Assembly: GCF_001940525.2 (NCBI RefSeq)
Contig: NZ_CP019437.1
Span: 594,501 to 658,500, forward strand
DNA from: Thioclava nitratireducens
GTDB lineage: Bacteria > Pseudomonadota > Alphaproteobacteria > Rhodobacterales > Rhodobacteraceae
Reading direction: 5' to 3'
DNA: 64,000 nt
The notes beneath the pieces were generated by a model. It did not search any database and was not told the origin of the DNA. It saw nothing but the letters and a program-made list of their open reading frames with translations. Position 1 is the first letter of the stretch, and each line of letters opens with the position of its first letter. This document shows positions 26,554 to 35,502 of the stretch, piece after piece. The position numbers and the translations under genes were made by a program.

Positions 26554-29550
26554 ATGTCGCCTGCCCTGATCGCCGCTTTGCCCTTCCTGGGCGCAGCCAT
26601 GCCGTCGATCCTGATCCGCACCGGACGCACCAATGCCGCAGCGGTTTCGGCCCTGTTCACGGGGCTTGCGCTGCTTGGGTTGTTGCTCAACCTGCCGACC
26701 GTGATGGCGGGGGGTGTCGTCGAGACGAAGATCGACTGGCTGCCTTGGCTGGGCCTGAACGTGAATTTCTGGATCGACGGTCTGGGGATGCTCTTCGCGA
26801 CACTGATCCTCGGGATCGGGTTGCTGATCATCCTCTACGCGCGGTTCTACCTGTCGAACAGGGACCCGGTTGGCCAGTTCTACACTTACCTGCTTCTGTT
26901 CCAGGGCGCGATGGTGGGGATCGTGCTGTCCGACAACATCCTGCTGCTGCTGATCTTCTGGGAGCTGACCTCGCTTAGCTCTTTCCTGCTCATCGGCTAT
27001 TGGAAGCACCTGCCCGCGGGCCGTCAGGGCGCGCGCATGGCGCTGACCGTGACCGGCTTGGGCGGGCTCTCGATGATCGCGGGGATGCTGATCCTCGGCA
27101 ATATCGCGGGCAGCTACGACATCTCCGAGATCCTGCAGCACAAGGACGCCATTCAGGCGAGCCCCTATTACATCCCGGCCCTGCTCCTGATCCTCGGCGG
27201 TGCGTTCACCAAATCCGCGCAATTTCCGTTCCATTTCTGGCTGCCGCACGCGATGGCCGCGCCGACGCCGGTCTCGGCCTATCTACATTCCGCGACGATG
27301 GTGAAGGCGGGGCTGTTCCTGATGGCGCGGATGTGGCCGGTGCTCTCGGGCACGCCGGAATGGTTCTACATCGTGGCGAGCGTGGGCCTGATCACCATGC
27401 TGATCGCCGCCAAGATCGCGATCTTCAAACATGACATGAAGGCGTTGCTGGCTTTCTCGACCGTCTCGCATCTTGGTCTGATCACCTTCATGCTGGGGCT
27501 GGGGACCGAGGCCGGGGCGCTGGCCGCCGTCTTCCACATCATCAACCATGCGACCTTCAAGGCGGCGCTTTTCATGTCGGCGGGCATCGTCGATCACGAG
27601 GCGGGCACGCGCGACCTGACCCGCGTCTCGGGGCTGCGCAAGCTGATGCCGATCACCTTCGTGATCGCGACCATCGCCGCGCTGTCCATGGCCGGGATTC
27701 CGCTGTTCAACGGCTTCTTGTCGAAAGAGATGATGCTGGAAGCCGCCGCCCATACCAAATGGCTCGAAAATGTCTGGCTGATCCCGGTTCTGGCGACCGT
27801 CGCGGCGCTGTTCTCGGCCACCTATGCCTTCCGCTTCATCAGCCACGGCTTCTTCGGCCCGCCGCCTCAGGATCTGCCGAAGACTCCGCATGATCCGCCT
27901 TTCGGCATGTGGATCAGCCCTGCCTTCCTGTCCTTCCTCGTGATCGCGATCGGCCTGTTTCCGATGGCGGTGGCGGGCGGTTATGTCCAGATGGCGACCA
28001 ATGCGGTCGTCGGTGGCGGCTATCACATGCACGAGCTGAAGATCTGGCATGGCGTCACGCCGGCGTTGATCATGTCAGCCATCGCGGTCGCCGGCGGTAT
28101 CGCGTTGCTTGCTGCGCATCGTCCCTTCCAGCGCCTCTGGGACACCACGCCGCGTCCCGAGGCCAAGGCGATGTTCGACTGGGTGATTGCGCGCGCGCAG
28201 GGTCTGGCGGGCTGGATCACGCAGGCGCTGCATAACGGTGCGATGGCGCGTTACCTGATGCTGTTCACGATCACCTCGGTCGGCGTCGGTCTTTACGCCT
28301 TCACGAGCGGCACGCTGGGCCCCCAGACGCGGGCGCTGACGCCGGTGAATGGAGCTGCGGTAACCTCGTGGCTGCTGTTGCTGACCGCGACGATGTGCAT
28401 CGTCGCCTTCCATCACAACCGCATCCTCGCGCTGGTGCTGATCGGGATCGTCGGCCTGACCGTCTCGGTCTCCTTCATCTTCCTGTCCGCGCCCGATCTC
28501 GCGCTGACGCAGATCTCGGTGGAGGTCGTGACGACGGTGCTGATGCTTCTGGCACTGAACTTCCTGCCGAAGATTACCTCGATCGAGTCGAGCCGGATGA
28601 AGATCAGCTTCGATGTGGTGCTCTCGGTCGTGGCGGGCGTCGCGGTTTCGGGGCTGATCTACGCGCTGCTGACCCGCGATTTCGCCTTCCCGACGATGTC
28701 CGGCTACATGCTCGACAACAGCTACAACCTCGCGGGCGGGGATAACGTGGTGAACGTGATCCTCGTGGACTTCCGTGGCTACGATACGTTTGGCGAGATC
28801 ACGGTGCTCGGCATCGCCGCGCTGGTGATCTTCGCGCTGACCGAGGCGCTGCTGCAGGGCGCCTCGTCGCGCAAGCTGATCGCATGGCGGCCCGACGTGC
28901 CGCGCGGCGGCGACAAGCACCCGCTGATGCTGCTGATCGTGACGCGGGTGATGATGCCGATCGCACTGGTCGTGGGCCTGTATATCTTCCTGCGCGGCCA
29001 TAACGCGCCCGGTGGTGGCTTCATCGCCGGTCTGGTGATCGCGATCGCGCTGGTCACGCAATACATGGCCTCGGGCTTTGCGTGGACGCAGGCGCGCCAA
29101 AAGGTCTATTACCACGTGCTGATCGCGTCCGGCGTGCTGGTCGCAGGGATCACCGGGGCAGGGGCCTTCTTCAACGACATGCCCTTCCTGACCTCCGATT
29201 TCGGCTACGTGAAACTGCCCGGCCTAGACAAGTTCGAGCTGGCGACGGCGGCGGGCTTCGACCTTGGCGTCTTCCTTGGCGTCGTGGGCTCGGTGATGCT
29301 GGCGCTTGGCGGTTTGTCGCGCCTCGCACGCCGTGCCGCTATGGGTGAGGAAGGCGGCGAGGACGGTGCGCATATCGCCGCCGAGAAACCTGAAGCCCGC
29401 GTGCTCGCGCCACTCTCGGCCGGGCCATATCCACCGGACGCCAAAGTGCCCCGCCGCTGGTGGAAGACCGCCCGCGCCGCGCGCGAAGCCACCCAGCACG
29501 AACGTGACATCGTGCACGAGAACAAGAAGAACCACGGGGGCGATCACTGA
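26554..29550 (+). CDS. mrpA: Monovalent cation/H+ antiporter subunit A fused to subunit B (Mrp/Pha)
   Basis: A 998-residue membrane protein. The N-terminal two thirds are an NADH-dehydrogenase ND5-like antiporter module with the key acidic and basic residues Glu137 (LLIFWELTSLSSF) and Lys220 (GGAFTKSAQFPFHFW). After the MrpA C-terminal region comes the MrpB domain (LYIFLRGHNAPGGGFIAGL), then a charged cytosolic tail. Fusion of A and B is the PhaAB type seen in Sinorhizobium and defines the group 2 Mrp systems. The complex exchanges Na+ or K+ for protons across the inner membrane for pH and salt homeostasis. It is the first gene of a six-gene operon; GGAGAG precedes the ATG. Confidence 0.95.
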   Translation: MSPALIAALPFLGAAMPSILIRTGRTNAAAVSALFTGLALLGLLLNLPTVMAGGVVETKIDWLPWLGLNVNFWIDGLGMLFATLILGIGLLIILYARFYLSNRDPVGQFYTYLLLFQGAMVGIVLSDNILLLLIFWELTSLSSFLLIGYWKHLPAGRQGARMALTVTGLGGLSMIAGMLILGNIAGSYDISEILQHKDAIQASPYYIPALLLILGGAFTKSAQFPFHFWLPHAMAAPTPVSAYLHSATMVKAGLFLMARMWPVLSGTPEWFYIVASVGLITMLIAAKIAIFKHDMKALLAFSTVSHLGLITFMLGLGTEAGALAAVFHIINHATFKAALFMSAGIVDHEAGTRDLTRVSGLRKLMPITFVIATIAALSMAGIPLFNGFLSKEMMLEAAAHTKWLENVWLIPVLATVAALFSATYAFRFISHGFFGPPPQDLPKTPHDPPFGMWISPAFLSFLVIAIGLFPMAVAGGYVQMATNAVVGGGYHMHELKIWHGVTPALIMSAIAVAGGIALLAAHRPFQRLWDTTPRPEAKAMFDWVIARAQGLAGWITQALHNGAMARYLMLFTITSVGVGLYAFTSGTLGPQTRALTPVNGAAVTSWLLLLTATMCIVAFHHNRILALVLIGIVGLTVSVSFIFLSAPDLALTQISVEVVTTVLMLLALNFLPKITSIESSRMKISFDVVLSVVAGVAVSGLIYALLTRDFAFPTMSGYMLDNSYNLAGGDNVVNVILVDFRGYDTFGEITVLGIAALVIFALTEALLQGASSRKLIAWRPDVPRGGDKHPLMLLIVTRVMMPIALVVGLYIFLRGHNAPGGGFIAGLVIAIALVTQYMASGFAWTQARQKVYYHVLIASGVLVAGITGAGAFFNDMPFLTSDFGYVKLPGLDKFELATAAGFDLGVFLGVVGSVMLALGGLSRLARRAAMGEEGGEDGAHIAAEKPEARVLAPLSAGPYPPDAKVPRRWWKTARAAREATQHERDIVHENKKNHGGDH

Positions 29551-29888
29551 TGGAAGTGCTCGTTGCATCGGCCATCGGCGTGCTGACCGCCGCCGGCATC
29601 TACATGATCCTGCGTCTGCGCACCTTCCCCGTGGTGGTGGGCATGTCGCTGCTGTCCTACGCGGTGAACGTCTTCCTGTTCGCCACCGGTCGTCTGGTAA
29701 TCAACCAGCCGCCGATCCTGCGCGAGGGCGTGACTTCCTATACCGACCCGATCCCGCAGGCGCTGGTGCTGACCGCGATCGTGATCTCCTTCGGGATGAC
29801 GGCGGTGGTCGTTATGCTCGCGCTTGGCGCCTTCATCGAGGCGGGCAATGACCGCATCGACCTCGAGCAAGAGGAGGACGGCCGATGA
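29550..29888 (+). CDS. mrpC: Mrp/Pha antiporter subunit C
   Basis: A 112-residue NuoK-like subunit with three membrane segments (ASAIGVLTAAGIYMILRL, VVVGMSLLSYAVNVFLFA, ALVLTAIVISFGMTAVVVML). It starts in the mrpA stop codon and its own stop overlaps the mrpD start, so translation is coupled throughout. It bridges the A and D antiporter modules in Mrp complexes. Confidence 0.95.
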   Translation: MEVLVASAIGVLTAAGIYMILRLRTFPVVVGMSLLSYAVNVFLFATGRLVINQPPILREGVTSYTDPIPQALVLTAIVISFGMTAVVVMLALGAFIEAGNDRIDLEQEEDGR

Positions 29889-31600
29889 TGGAACATTGGA
29901 TCATCGCGCCTGTCCTGATCCCGGCGATGCTCGCACCGCTGATCGTGCTGTGGATGCGCTACGATCTGGTCACACAGCGCGTGGCCTCGATCCTCGGCAT
30001 GTCCGCGCTGGTCGTGCTGGCGATCGTGCTCATGACCTCGGCTTCGATGAACCCGCCCGAGGTCTACCGCCTCGGTAACTGGGAGCCGCCCTACGGCATC
30101 GTGCTGGTCCTCGACCGGCTGTCGGCGCTGATGCTGCTGCTGACCTCGATCCTCGGCCTCGTGATCGTGCTCTATGCGATAGGCTCGGGCTGGGACAAGC
30201 GCGGCTGGCATTTCCACTCGCTGATGCAGTTCCAGATGATGGGGATCAACGGTGCCTTCCTGACGGGCGACGCGTTCAACCTGTTCGTCTTCTTCGAGGT
30301 TCTGCTGATCGCCTCCTACGGTCTGATGATCCATGGAGGCGGGCGCGCGCGGCTGAAATCGGGCGTGCAATATGTCGTCTACAACCTCGCGGGCTCGACG
30401 CTGTTCCTGTTCGCGCTGGGTACGATCTACGCGACGGCGGGCACGCTCAACATGGCGGATCTCGCGGTGAAGGTCGCGCAGATGCCGGTCGAGCAGACGG
30501 CGCTGATCAAGGTCGGCGCGGCGCTGCTGATGGTGGTCTTCGCGGTCAAGGCGGCGCTGGTGCCGCTGCAATTCTGGCTGCCCGCGACCTATACCAACGC
30601 GCCCGGCCCGGTGGCGGCGTTGTTCGCGATCATGACCAAGGTGGGCACCTACGCGATCGTTCGCGTCTACACGCTGATCTTTCCGATCACCGGCACCACC
30701 GGCACGCTTGCGCATGACATCCTGCTGCCCGCCGCGTTCCTGACGCTGGCGATCGGGATGATCGGTATTTTCGGGGCGCGCGATCTGGGTCGCACGGTCG
30801 CCTATGCGGTGATCGGTTCGGTCGGCACGATGATGCTGGGCTTCGCGCAGTTCACCCAAGGGGCGACCTCGGCCGGTCTCTACTACATGGTTCACTCGAC
30901 GTTGGTGGCCGCGGCGATGTTCCTGATCGCCGATCTCGTGCGCGAGCGGCGCGGCCGTTGGGGGCTCGGCTATACCGATGCGCCTCTGATGAAGAACCAC
31001 GGGCTGATGGCCGGGATGTTCTTCGTGGGCGCGATCGCGATGGCGGGGATGCCGCCGCTGTCGGGCTTCCTCGGCAAGCTGATGATCCTCGACGCGACGC
31101 GCGGCCAATGGGCGCTCTGGGCCACGGTTCTCGTGACCTCGCTGATCGCCATCGTGGGCTATGCCCGGGCGGGTAGCCAGGTGTTCTGGCGTTCCTACGC
31201 CGTCGAGGCCGAGGAGGACGAGCTGCCGCCCGGGCCTAAGGATGCGAGCGCGCCGGGCCTCGCCTTCACCGCGACCGGTATCCTGCTGGCGGGCTCCGTG
31301 GCGCTGACCGTGCTGGCCGGACCTGCGAGCAACTGGCTGCAGGGCACCGCCGCGCAACTCTTCACGCCGTCGCAATATATCGACGCGGTTCTCGCGGGCG
31401 CCGAAGAACGCGCGCAGGAGGCGGCGAAGGTCGGCGCGCATGAGCATGGCCATATGGAAGTGAGCGAGGAGATGCAGGCGGAGGACGGGCATGGTGGCGA
31501 CACCGGTGTCGCGGACCCGCACGCTGCCGACGGTCAACCGGCCGGTCAGACCGACACCCACAGCGAGACGGGGCAGGATGCCCCCGCCGCGGCGCATTGA
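29885..31600 (+). CDS. mrpD: Mrp/Pha antiporter subunit D
   Basis: A 571-residue NuoN-like subunit with about fourteen membrane segments. The key residues are Glu138 (FVFFEVLLIASYG) and Lys222 (VFAVKAALVPLQFWLP). It is longer than usual because of a C-terminal tail of roughly 60 residues rich in His, Asp and Glu (GAHEHGHMEVSEEM, then EDGHGGDTGVADPHAADG and repeated TDTH-like pieces), absent from textbook MrpD. The tail could bind metal or be simple low-complexity drift. The ATG overlaps the mrpC stop. Confidence 0.94.
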   Translation: MMEHWIIAPVLIPAMLAPLIVLWMRYDLVTQRVASILGMSALVVLAIVLMTSASMNPPEVYRLGNWEPPYGIVLVLDRLSALMLLLTSILGLVIVLYAIGSGWDKRGWHFHSLMQFQMMGINGAFLTGDAFNLFVFFEVLLIASYGLMIHGGGRARLKSGVQYVVYNLAGSTLFLFALGTIYATAGTLNMADLAVKVAQMPVEQTALIKVGAALLMVVFAVKAALVPLQFWLPATYTNAPGPVAALFAIMTKVGTYAIVRVYTLIFPITGTTGTLAHDILLPAAFLTLAIGMIGIFGARDLGRTVAYAVIGSVGTMMLGFAQFTQGATSAGLYYMVHSTLVAAAMFLIADLVRERRGRWGLGYTDAPLMKNHGLMAGMFFVGAIAMAGMPPLSGFLGKLMILDATRGQWALWATVLVTSLIAIVGYARAGSQVFWRSYAVEAEEDELPPGPKDASAPGLAFTATGILLAGSVALTVLAGPASNWLQGTAAQLFTPSQYIDAVLAGAEERAQEAAKVGAHEHGHMEVSEEMQAEDGHGGDTGVADPHAADGQPAGQTDTHSETGQDAPAAAH

Positions 31601-31613
31601 GGGGAGCAAAGAT

Positions 31614-32105
31614 ATGATCCGCAAGATCCTTCCCCACCCCTACCTGACCGTCACGCTGGTGATGGTCTGGCTGATGCTGGCCAATAGCTACACGCTCAAC
31701 TCGCTGGTCTTCGCGATCCTCGTGGGGCTCGTGATCCCGTGGATCACCGCACCCTACTGGCCCGCGCGCCCGAGTTTCGCGAAGCCGCTGAAGATCATCG
31801 AGTACATCTTCATCGTGATCTGGGATATCATCGTCGCGAATATCACGGTGGCGAAGATCGTCCTCTTCATGCCCAATTCCAAGCTGCACCCCGCCTGGGT
31901 CTCCGTGCCGCTCGACATTGTCACGCCCGAGGCGGTGACGGTGCTGGCGGGCACGATCACGATGACGCCCGGAACGCTGACGGCGGAACTGGCCGCCGAC
32001 GGTCACTCGCTGCTGGTCCACGCGCTGCACGCGCCGGATGCCGATGAGGTGCGCGACGAGATCAAGTCCCGCTACGAGGCCCGCCTGAAGGAGATTTTCG
32101 AATGA
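31614..32105 (+). CDS. mrpE: Mrp/Pha antiporter subunit E
   Basis: A 163-residue subunit with two N-terminal membrane segments (LTVTLVMVWLMLANSYTLNS onward) and a cytosolic domain with the family motif VTPEAVTVLAGTITMTPGTL. The ATG at 31614 has GGGGAG eight bases upstream; a longer upstream reading overlaps the mrpD tail and is not credible. The stop overlaps mrpF by four bases. Confidence 0.94.
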   Translation: MIRKILPHPYLTVTLVMVWLMLANSYTLNSLVFAILVGLVIPWITAPYWPARPSFAKPLKIIEYIFIVIWDIIVANITVAKIVLFMPNSKLHPAWVSVPLDIVTPEAVTVLAGTITMTPGTLTAELAADGHSLLVHALHAPDADEVRDEIKSRYEARLKEIFE

Positions 32106-32371
32106 TCACCTATGCCCTGATCTTCGCCATCGCCTGCTATTCGATGGCGCTTCTGTTCAACCTCTTCCGGGTCGTCAAGGCGCCCGGCGTGACCGACCGG
32201 GTTCTGGCGCTCGACACGATGGCGATCAACGCGATCGCGATGATCGTGCTCTTCGGCATCTGGGAGGGGACCGCGCTCTTCTTCGAGGCGTCGATCCTCT
32301 ACGCGATGACGGGCTTCGTGGCGACGGTTTCCTTCGCCAAGTTCATCCTGCGCGGCGACATTATCGAGTGA
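32102..32371 (+). CDS. mrpF: Mrp/Pha antiporter subunit F
   Basis: An 89-residue protein with three membrane segments. The conserved stretch FRVVKAPGVTDRVLALDTM contains the Pro-Gly and Asp-Arg residues typical of MrpF. It is coupled to mrpE by an ATGA overlap and followed after seven bases by mrpG. Confidence 0.95.
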   Translation: MITYALIFAIACYSMALLFNLFRVVKAPGVTDRVLALDTMAINAIAMIVLFGIWEGTALFFEASILYAMTGFVATVSFAKFILRGDIIE

Positions 32372-32378
32372 GGGCGTG

Positions 32379-32795
32379 ATGGAACTGTTCTGGGATATCC
32401 TGATTTCGGCGCTGCTCGTGATCGGTGGCATCTTCGGCCTCGTCGGCAGCTTCGGGCTGGTCAAACTGCCCGACCCGATGACCCGGCTGCATGCGCCCAC
32501 CAAGGCCGCGACGCTGGGCGTGGGCGCGATCCTGATCGCCTCGATGGTCTGGTTCGCGGTGAAGCAGGGCCACGTGACCCTGCACGAGCTGATGGTCACC
32601 ATCTTCATCTTCCTGACGGCCCCGATCACGGCGCATTTCATCTCGAAGGCGAATATCTTCCGCGATTGGCCGCCCGAGAAACTGCCGAAACCCGCCGGCG
32701 AGGGCGACTGGGCGGTGCATACCGCCGATGCCGATACCTCGAAAGGCGAGCTGGCGGTCGAGCGGGAAAAGAACATCCCGCACGAGAACGACTGA
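32379..32795 (+). CDS. mrpG: Mrp/Pha antiporter subunit G
   Basis: A 138-residue subunit. Its family signature FGLVGSFGLVKLPDPMTRLHAPTKAATLG (in part) lies in the first 50 residues, then two further membrane segments and a charged cytosolic tail. I used the ATG at 32379 rather than the GTG three bases earlier because AGGG is too close to the GTG. It is the last gene of the operon; no terminator is obvious behind it. Confidence 0.94.
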   Translation: MELFWDILISALLVIGGIFGLVGSFGLVKLPDPMTRLHAPTKAATLGVGAILIASMVWFAVKQGHVTLHELMVTIFIFLTAPITAHFISKANIFRDWPPEKLPKPAGEGDWAVHTADADTSKGELAVEREKNIPHEND

Positions 32796-32878
32796 CGCCC
32801 TGACGCCGCGAAATGCTTTGACGTGGGCGTAAGCCGTGGCAGGCTGATCTCCGGAGGAGATTTCGGGAGATTTTTGCG

Positions 32879-33622
32879 ATGCGGATGCGGCTGATGCTGT
32901 CCCATCTGTCGATCTGGGTGATGATCGCAGTCGTCGCTGCGGCGCTCTACTGGACCGCGCAGGGACCGTGGTGGCTCTGGGCGGTCGCGCTGCTCGGCAT
33001 CCCGGCGCAGATGCTCAACGAATACGGGCTTCATCGCTACATCTTCCACATGACGCCCCCGAAACGGCAATGGGCCTTCAACTGGCTCTACCGGGTGCAT
33101 TACGGACACCACGAATTCCCGACCTGTTGGCCGCTTCTGTTTGCGCCGCTCTCGGTGATCGTGCCGGTGCTCGTGGGCAATACCGCGCTTCTCTGGGCGG
33201 TGCTGGCGCTGATCGGCGCGCCCCATGCGTTCGACATCGCCGTGGCCGTCGTGCCGCTGGGTGGAGCCGCCACCTTCCTCGCGTATGAATGGTTCCACAC
33301 CACCGCTCATGTGACGGTGAAGAAGACCGCGATCGAGCGGCATGTCTCGACGCTGCACAACCAGCACCATTTCCGCGACTTCTCGAAATGGTTCCACGTC
33401 ACGGCAGGGGGCGAGGTGATCGACCGGCTGATGGGCACCGCGATTTCGCGCGATCAGCTCAAGACACAAAGCCGCGTCGAGTTCATCCGGACCCTCGGCC
33501 TGCGCCCCGATGATCCGCGCCTGATCGCGGCACGGGAGAAATTCGCGCCGCGCTTCGGGATCACCGAGGCCGAAGTCTCGCGGGCGGGTTATGTCGGAGG
33601 GGGCGCTGCCCCCGCGCGCTGA
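32879..33622 (+). CDS. Fatty acid hydroxylase / sterol desaturase family membrane protein
   Basis: A 247-residue di-iron membrane oxygenase. The histidine clusters are NEYGLHRYIFHM, HYGHHEF, EWFHTTAH and HNQHHF, the arrangement of the fatty acid hydroxylase superfamily; four membrane segments carry them. The substrate could be a carotenoid, hopanoid, fatty acid or aminolipid; the sequence does not decide. GGAGAT precedes the ATG. The last residues (GGGAAPAR) are encoded by the arm of a palindromic intergenic repeat, so the C-terminus may have been altered by it. Confidence 0.85.
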   Translation: MRMRLMLSHLSIWVMIAVVAAALYWTAQGPWWLWAVALLGIPAQMLNEYGLHRYIFHMTPPKRQWAFNWLYRVHYGHHEFPTCWPLLFAPLSVIVPVLVGNTALLWAVLALIGAPHAFDIAVAVVPLGGAATFLAYEWFHTTAHVTVKKTAIERHVSTLHNQHHFRDFSKWFHVTAGGEVIDRLMGTAISRDQLKTQSRVEFIRTLGLRPDDPRLIAAREKFAPRFGITEAEVSRAGYVGGGAAPAR

Positions 33623-33728
33623 CGCGCGCCCCCCGGGATATTTGGACAAGCCCGAAAAAGCGCGCGGTCTGCCTCTTCGGGCTTGCTGAAATATCCCGGG
33701 GGAGGCCGCAAGCCGGGGGCGGCGCCCC
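33599..33728. repeat. Palindromic intergenic element, copy B (two-armed)
   Basis: The outer arms GGGGGCGCTGCCCCC (33599-33613) and GGGGGCGGCGCCCC (33715-33728) pair with one mismatch. The inner arms CCCCCGGGATATTT (ending 33643) and AAATATCCCGGGGG (33689-33702) pair perfectly. A hairpin CAAGCCCGAA/TTCGGGCTTG is at the centre. It lies between convergent genes like copies A and C. Confidence 0.85.
33647..33685. terminator. Hairpin at centre of repeat copy B
   Basis: A 10-bp perfect stem CAAGCCCGAA/TTCGGGCTTG with a 19-base loop lies between two convergent genes. No clear T tract follows on either strand, so it is at best a weak or Rho-assisted transcription end. Confidence 0.5.
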
Positions 33729-34778
33729 TTACAGGTTGTCAGTCACGCGGAAGCCTTCGGGGATCGTGTCGCGCCCCTCCAGCACCAGATCGACCATCAC
33801 CTCGGCCACTTTCGGCGCCATGCCGAAGCCGATCTTGAAGCCGCCATTGGCGATGAAATGGCCCGGACGGTCGGGCCAGTCACCCAGCATCGGCGCGCGC
33901 GATTTGGCGCGCGGGCGCACCCCGGCCCAACGGTCGATCACCGGGGCCTCGGCGAGGGGCGGGCAAAGCGCGCGGGCTTTCTCGATCAGCGCGTCGAGCT
34001 GCGCATCGGTCGTGTCTGGGGCGGCGAATTCGCGCTCGGAGGTCGACCCGATCGCGACCGTTCCATCGGAATGCGGGATGATGTGGAGGCTTTCCGCGAA
34101 AAGCTGAGGCACGTCGCCAGCCGCGTATCTCAAGAGCGCCGATTGGCCCTTCACGCCGCTGCCGATGGTCTTGCCGACCACCGCGTTCAGCTCGGCCAGA
34201 CCTTCGGCGCCGGTCGCGTGGATGACCGGACCAACCTCGTCGGCCTCGCCGATCACGATCTCCGCACCCATCGCTTCGAGCGCCGCGACCAGCGCGGCCC
34301 CGGCGGCGCGCGGATTGGCGCGCGCCGTGAGCGTGTCATGGATCACGAGCCCGGTGGGCGAGGGGGGCGCGAAGGCGCCGAACTCCGCAGTCTCGGCCAC
34401 GCGCCATGTGGCGAAGCCCTGCCACAGCTCGGCCGCCCCCGCCGCGCGGTCCTTGGCGCGTGCGATCTGCGCCTCATCCGCCAGCGGCTGCAGCCGCCCG
34501 AGACGCGCATAGCCCGGATCGCCGCCACCGATGCGTTGCACCTCGCCCCAGAAATCCTCGGCCATTCGGAGACTCTCGAATTGAAACTGTTTCTTGGGGT
34601 TCCAGTTCTCCGGCACATGCGGGGCGAGCGCGCCGACATGGCCACCCGAGCTGCCCGCGCCGATGCGGCTGCGTTCGATGAGCCGCACCTTCGCGCCGCG
34701 CTTCGCCGCGACGAAGGCGATCGCGAGGCCGAAGATGCCGCCGCCGCGCACGGTTATGTCGTGTCTGCCGCTTGTCAT
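33729..34778 (-). CDS. FAD-dependent oxidoreductase, possibly the MnmC oxidase half
   Basis: A 349-residue DAO-fold flavoprotein with the dinucleotide motif GGGIFGLAIAFVAAKRGAKV near residue 12, SSGGHVGALAPHVPENW, and a C-terminal HFIANGGFKIGFGMAP. In many bacteria the tRNA-modifying enzyme MnmC fuses such an oxidase to the MnmD methyltransferase; here a separate mnmD is divergent 49 bases away. I infer that it may demodify cmnm5U34 in tRNA, but a glycine or amino-acid oxidase is also possible. It ends at the edge of repeat copy B. Confidence 0.78.
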   Translation of the reverse strand: MTSGRHDITVRGGGIFGLAIAFVAAKRGAKVRLIERSRIGAGSSGGHVGALAPHVPENWNPKKQFQFESLRMAEDFWGEVQRIGGGDPGYARLGRLQPLADEAQIARAKDRAAGAAELWQGFATWRVAETAEFGAFAPPSPTGLVIHDTLTARANPRAAGAALVAALEAMGAEIVIGEADEVGPVIHATGAEGLAELNAVVGKTIGSGVKGQSALLRYAAGDVPQLFAESLHIIPHSDGTVAIGSTSEREFAAPDTTDAQLDALIEKARALCPPLAEAPVIDRWAGVRPRAKSRAPMLGDWPDRPGHFIANGGFKIGFGMAPKVAEVMVDLVLEGRDTIPEGFRVTDNL

Positions 34779-34827
34779 TTCGCGCCTCCTGCTTCAAGGC
34801 TGGGCCGGAGACTGTGGACTATCCCCG

Positions 34828-35502
34828 ATGAACGCCCCTGACCAGAGCAAAGCCGATCTCGATTGGCGCGATGACCTTGTGCCGGTCTCGCGGCGGTTCG
34901 ACGATCCCTATTTCAGCCTTGCAGGCGGTCTGGACGAGACGCGGCACGTTTTTCTGGCAGGCAACGATCTGCCTGCGCGGCTGCAGCCTGGCTTCCATAT
35001 CGCAGAACTGGGCTTCGGCACGGGGCTGAACCTGCTTGCGTTGCGGCTGGCCTGTCCCGAGGACTGCCCGATCCGCTTCACCTCCTTTGAGGCCTATCCG
35101 ATGGAGGCGGACGAGATCGCACGGGCGCTGGATGCATTTCCGGAAGTTGCGCCCGTCGCCGGTCCTTATCTGCACGCCTGGGCTGCGGGACAGCGTCAGT
35201 TTCAACTCGGTCCGGTGGCGGTGGAGATCATCGAAGGTGACGCGCGCACGGCGCTTCCCGCTTGGGACGGCGCTGCCGATGCTTGGTTCCTTGACGGGTT
35301 CTCGCCCGCGAAAAACCCCGAGCTTTGGGGCGAGGGTCTGATGGCCGAGGTCGGCGCGCATACGGTGCCGGGCGGCACATTCGCGACCTATACGGCGGCG
35401 GGCTTCGTGCGCCGCGCGCTCGAGGCCGCCGGTTTCGAGGTCAGCCGTGGCCCGGGTTTCGGGCGCAAACGCCATATGTCGCTCGGGGTGAAACATGGTT
35501 GA
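34828..35502 (+). CDS. mnmD: tRNA 5-methylaminomethyl-2-thiouridine methyltransferase MnmD
   Basis: A 224-residue Rossmann methyltransferase. The start MNAPDQSKADLDWRDDLVPV and the body FDDPYFSLAGGLDETRHVFL, then the SAM-binding AELGFGTGLNLLAL and WFLDGFSPAKNPELW, are diagnostic of the MnmD/MnmC N-terminal domain. It methylates nm5s2U34 of tRNAs. The ATG at 34828 is the first start in register with the family; its stop overlaps the EamA gene by eight bases. Confidence 0.9.
   Translation: MNAPDQSKADLDWRDDLVPVSRRFDDPYFSLAGGLDETRHVFLAGNDLPARLQPGFHIAELGFGTGLNLLALRLACPEDCPIRFTSFEAYPMEADEIARALDAFPEVAPVAGPYLHAWAAGQRQFQLGPVAVEIIEGDARTALPAWDGAADAWFLDGFSPAKNPELWGEGLMAEVGAHTVPGGTFATYTAAGFVRRALEAAGFEVSRGPGFGRKRHMSLGVKHG

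Noticed and set aside
26173..27249. Minus-strand open frame across the opgG-mrpA gap and the start of mrpA
   Set aside because: It mostly overlaps mrpA in antisense and has no recognisable protein features.
29738..31624. Long minus-strand open frame across mrpD (628 codons)
   Set aside because: Arg/His/Gln-rich nonsense typical of antisense frames in GC-rich DNA; the plus strand encodes a complete MrpD.
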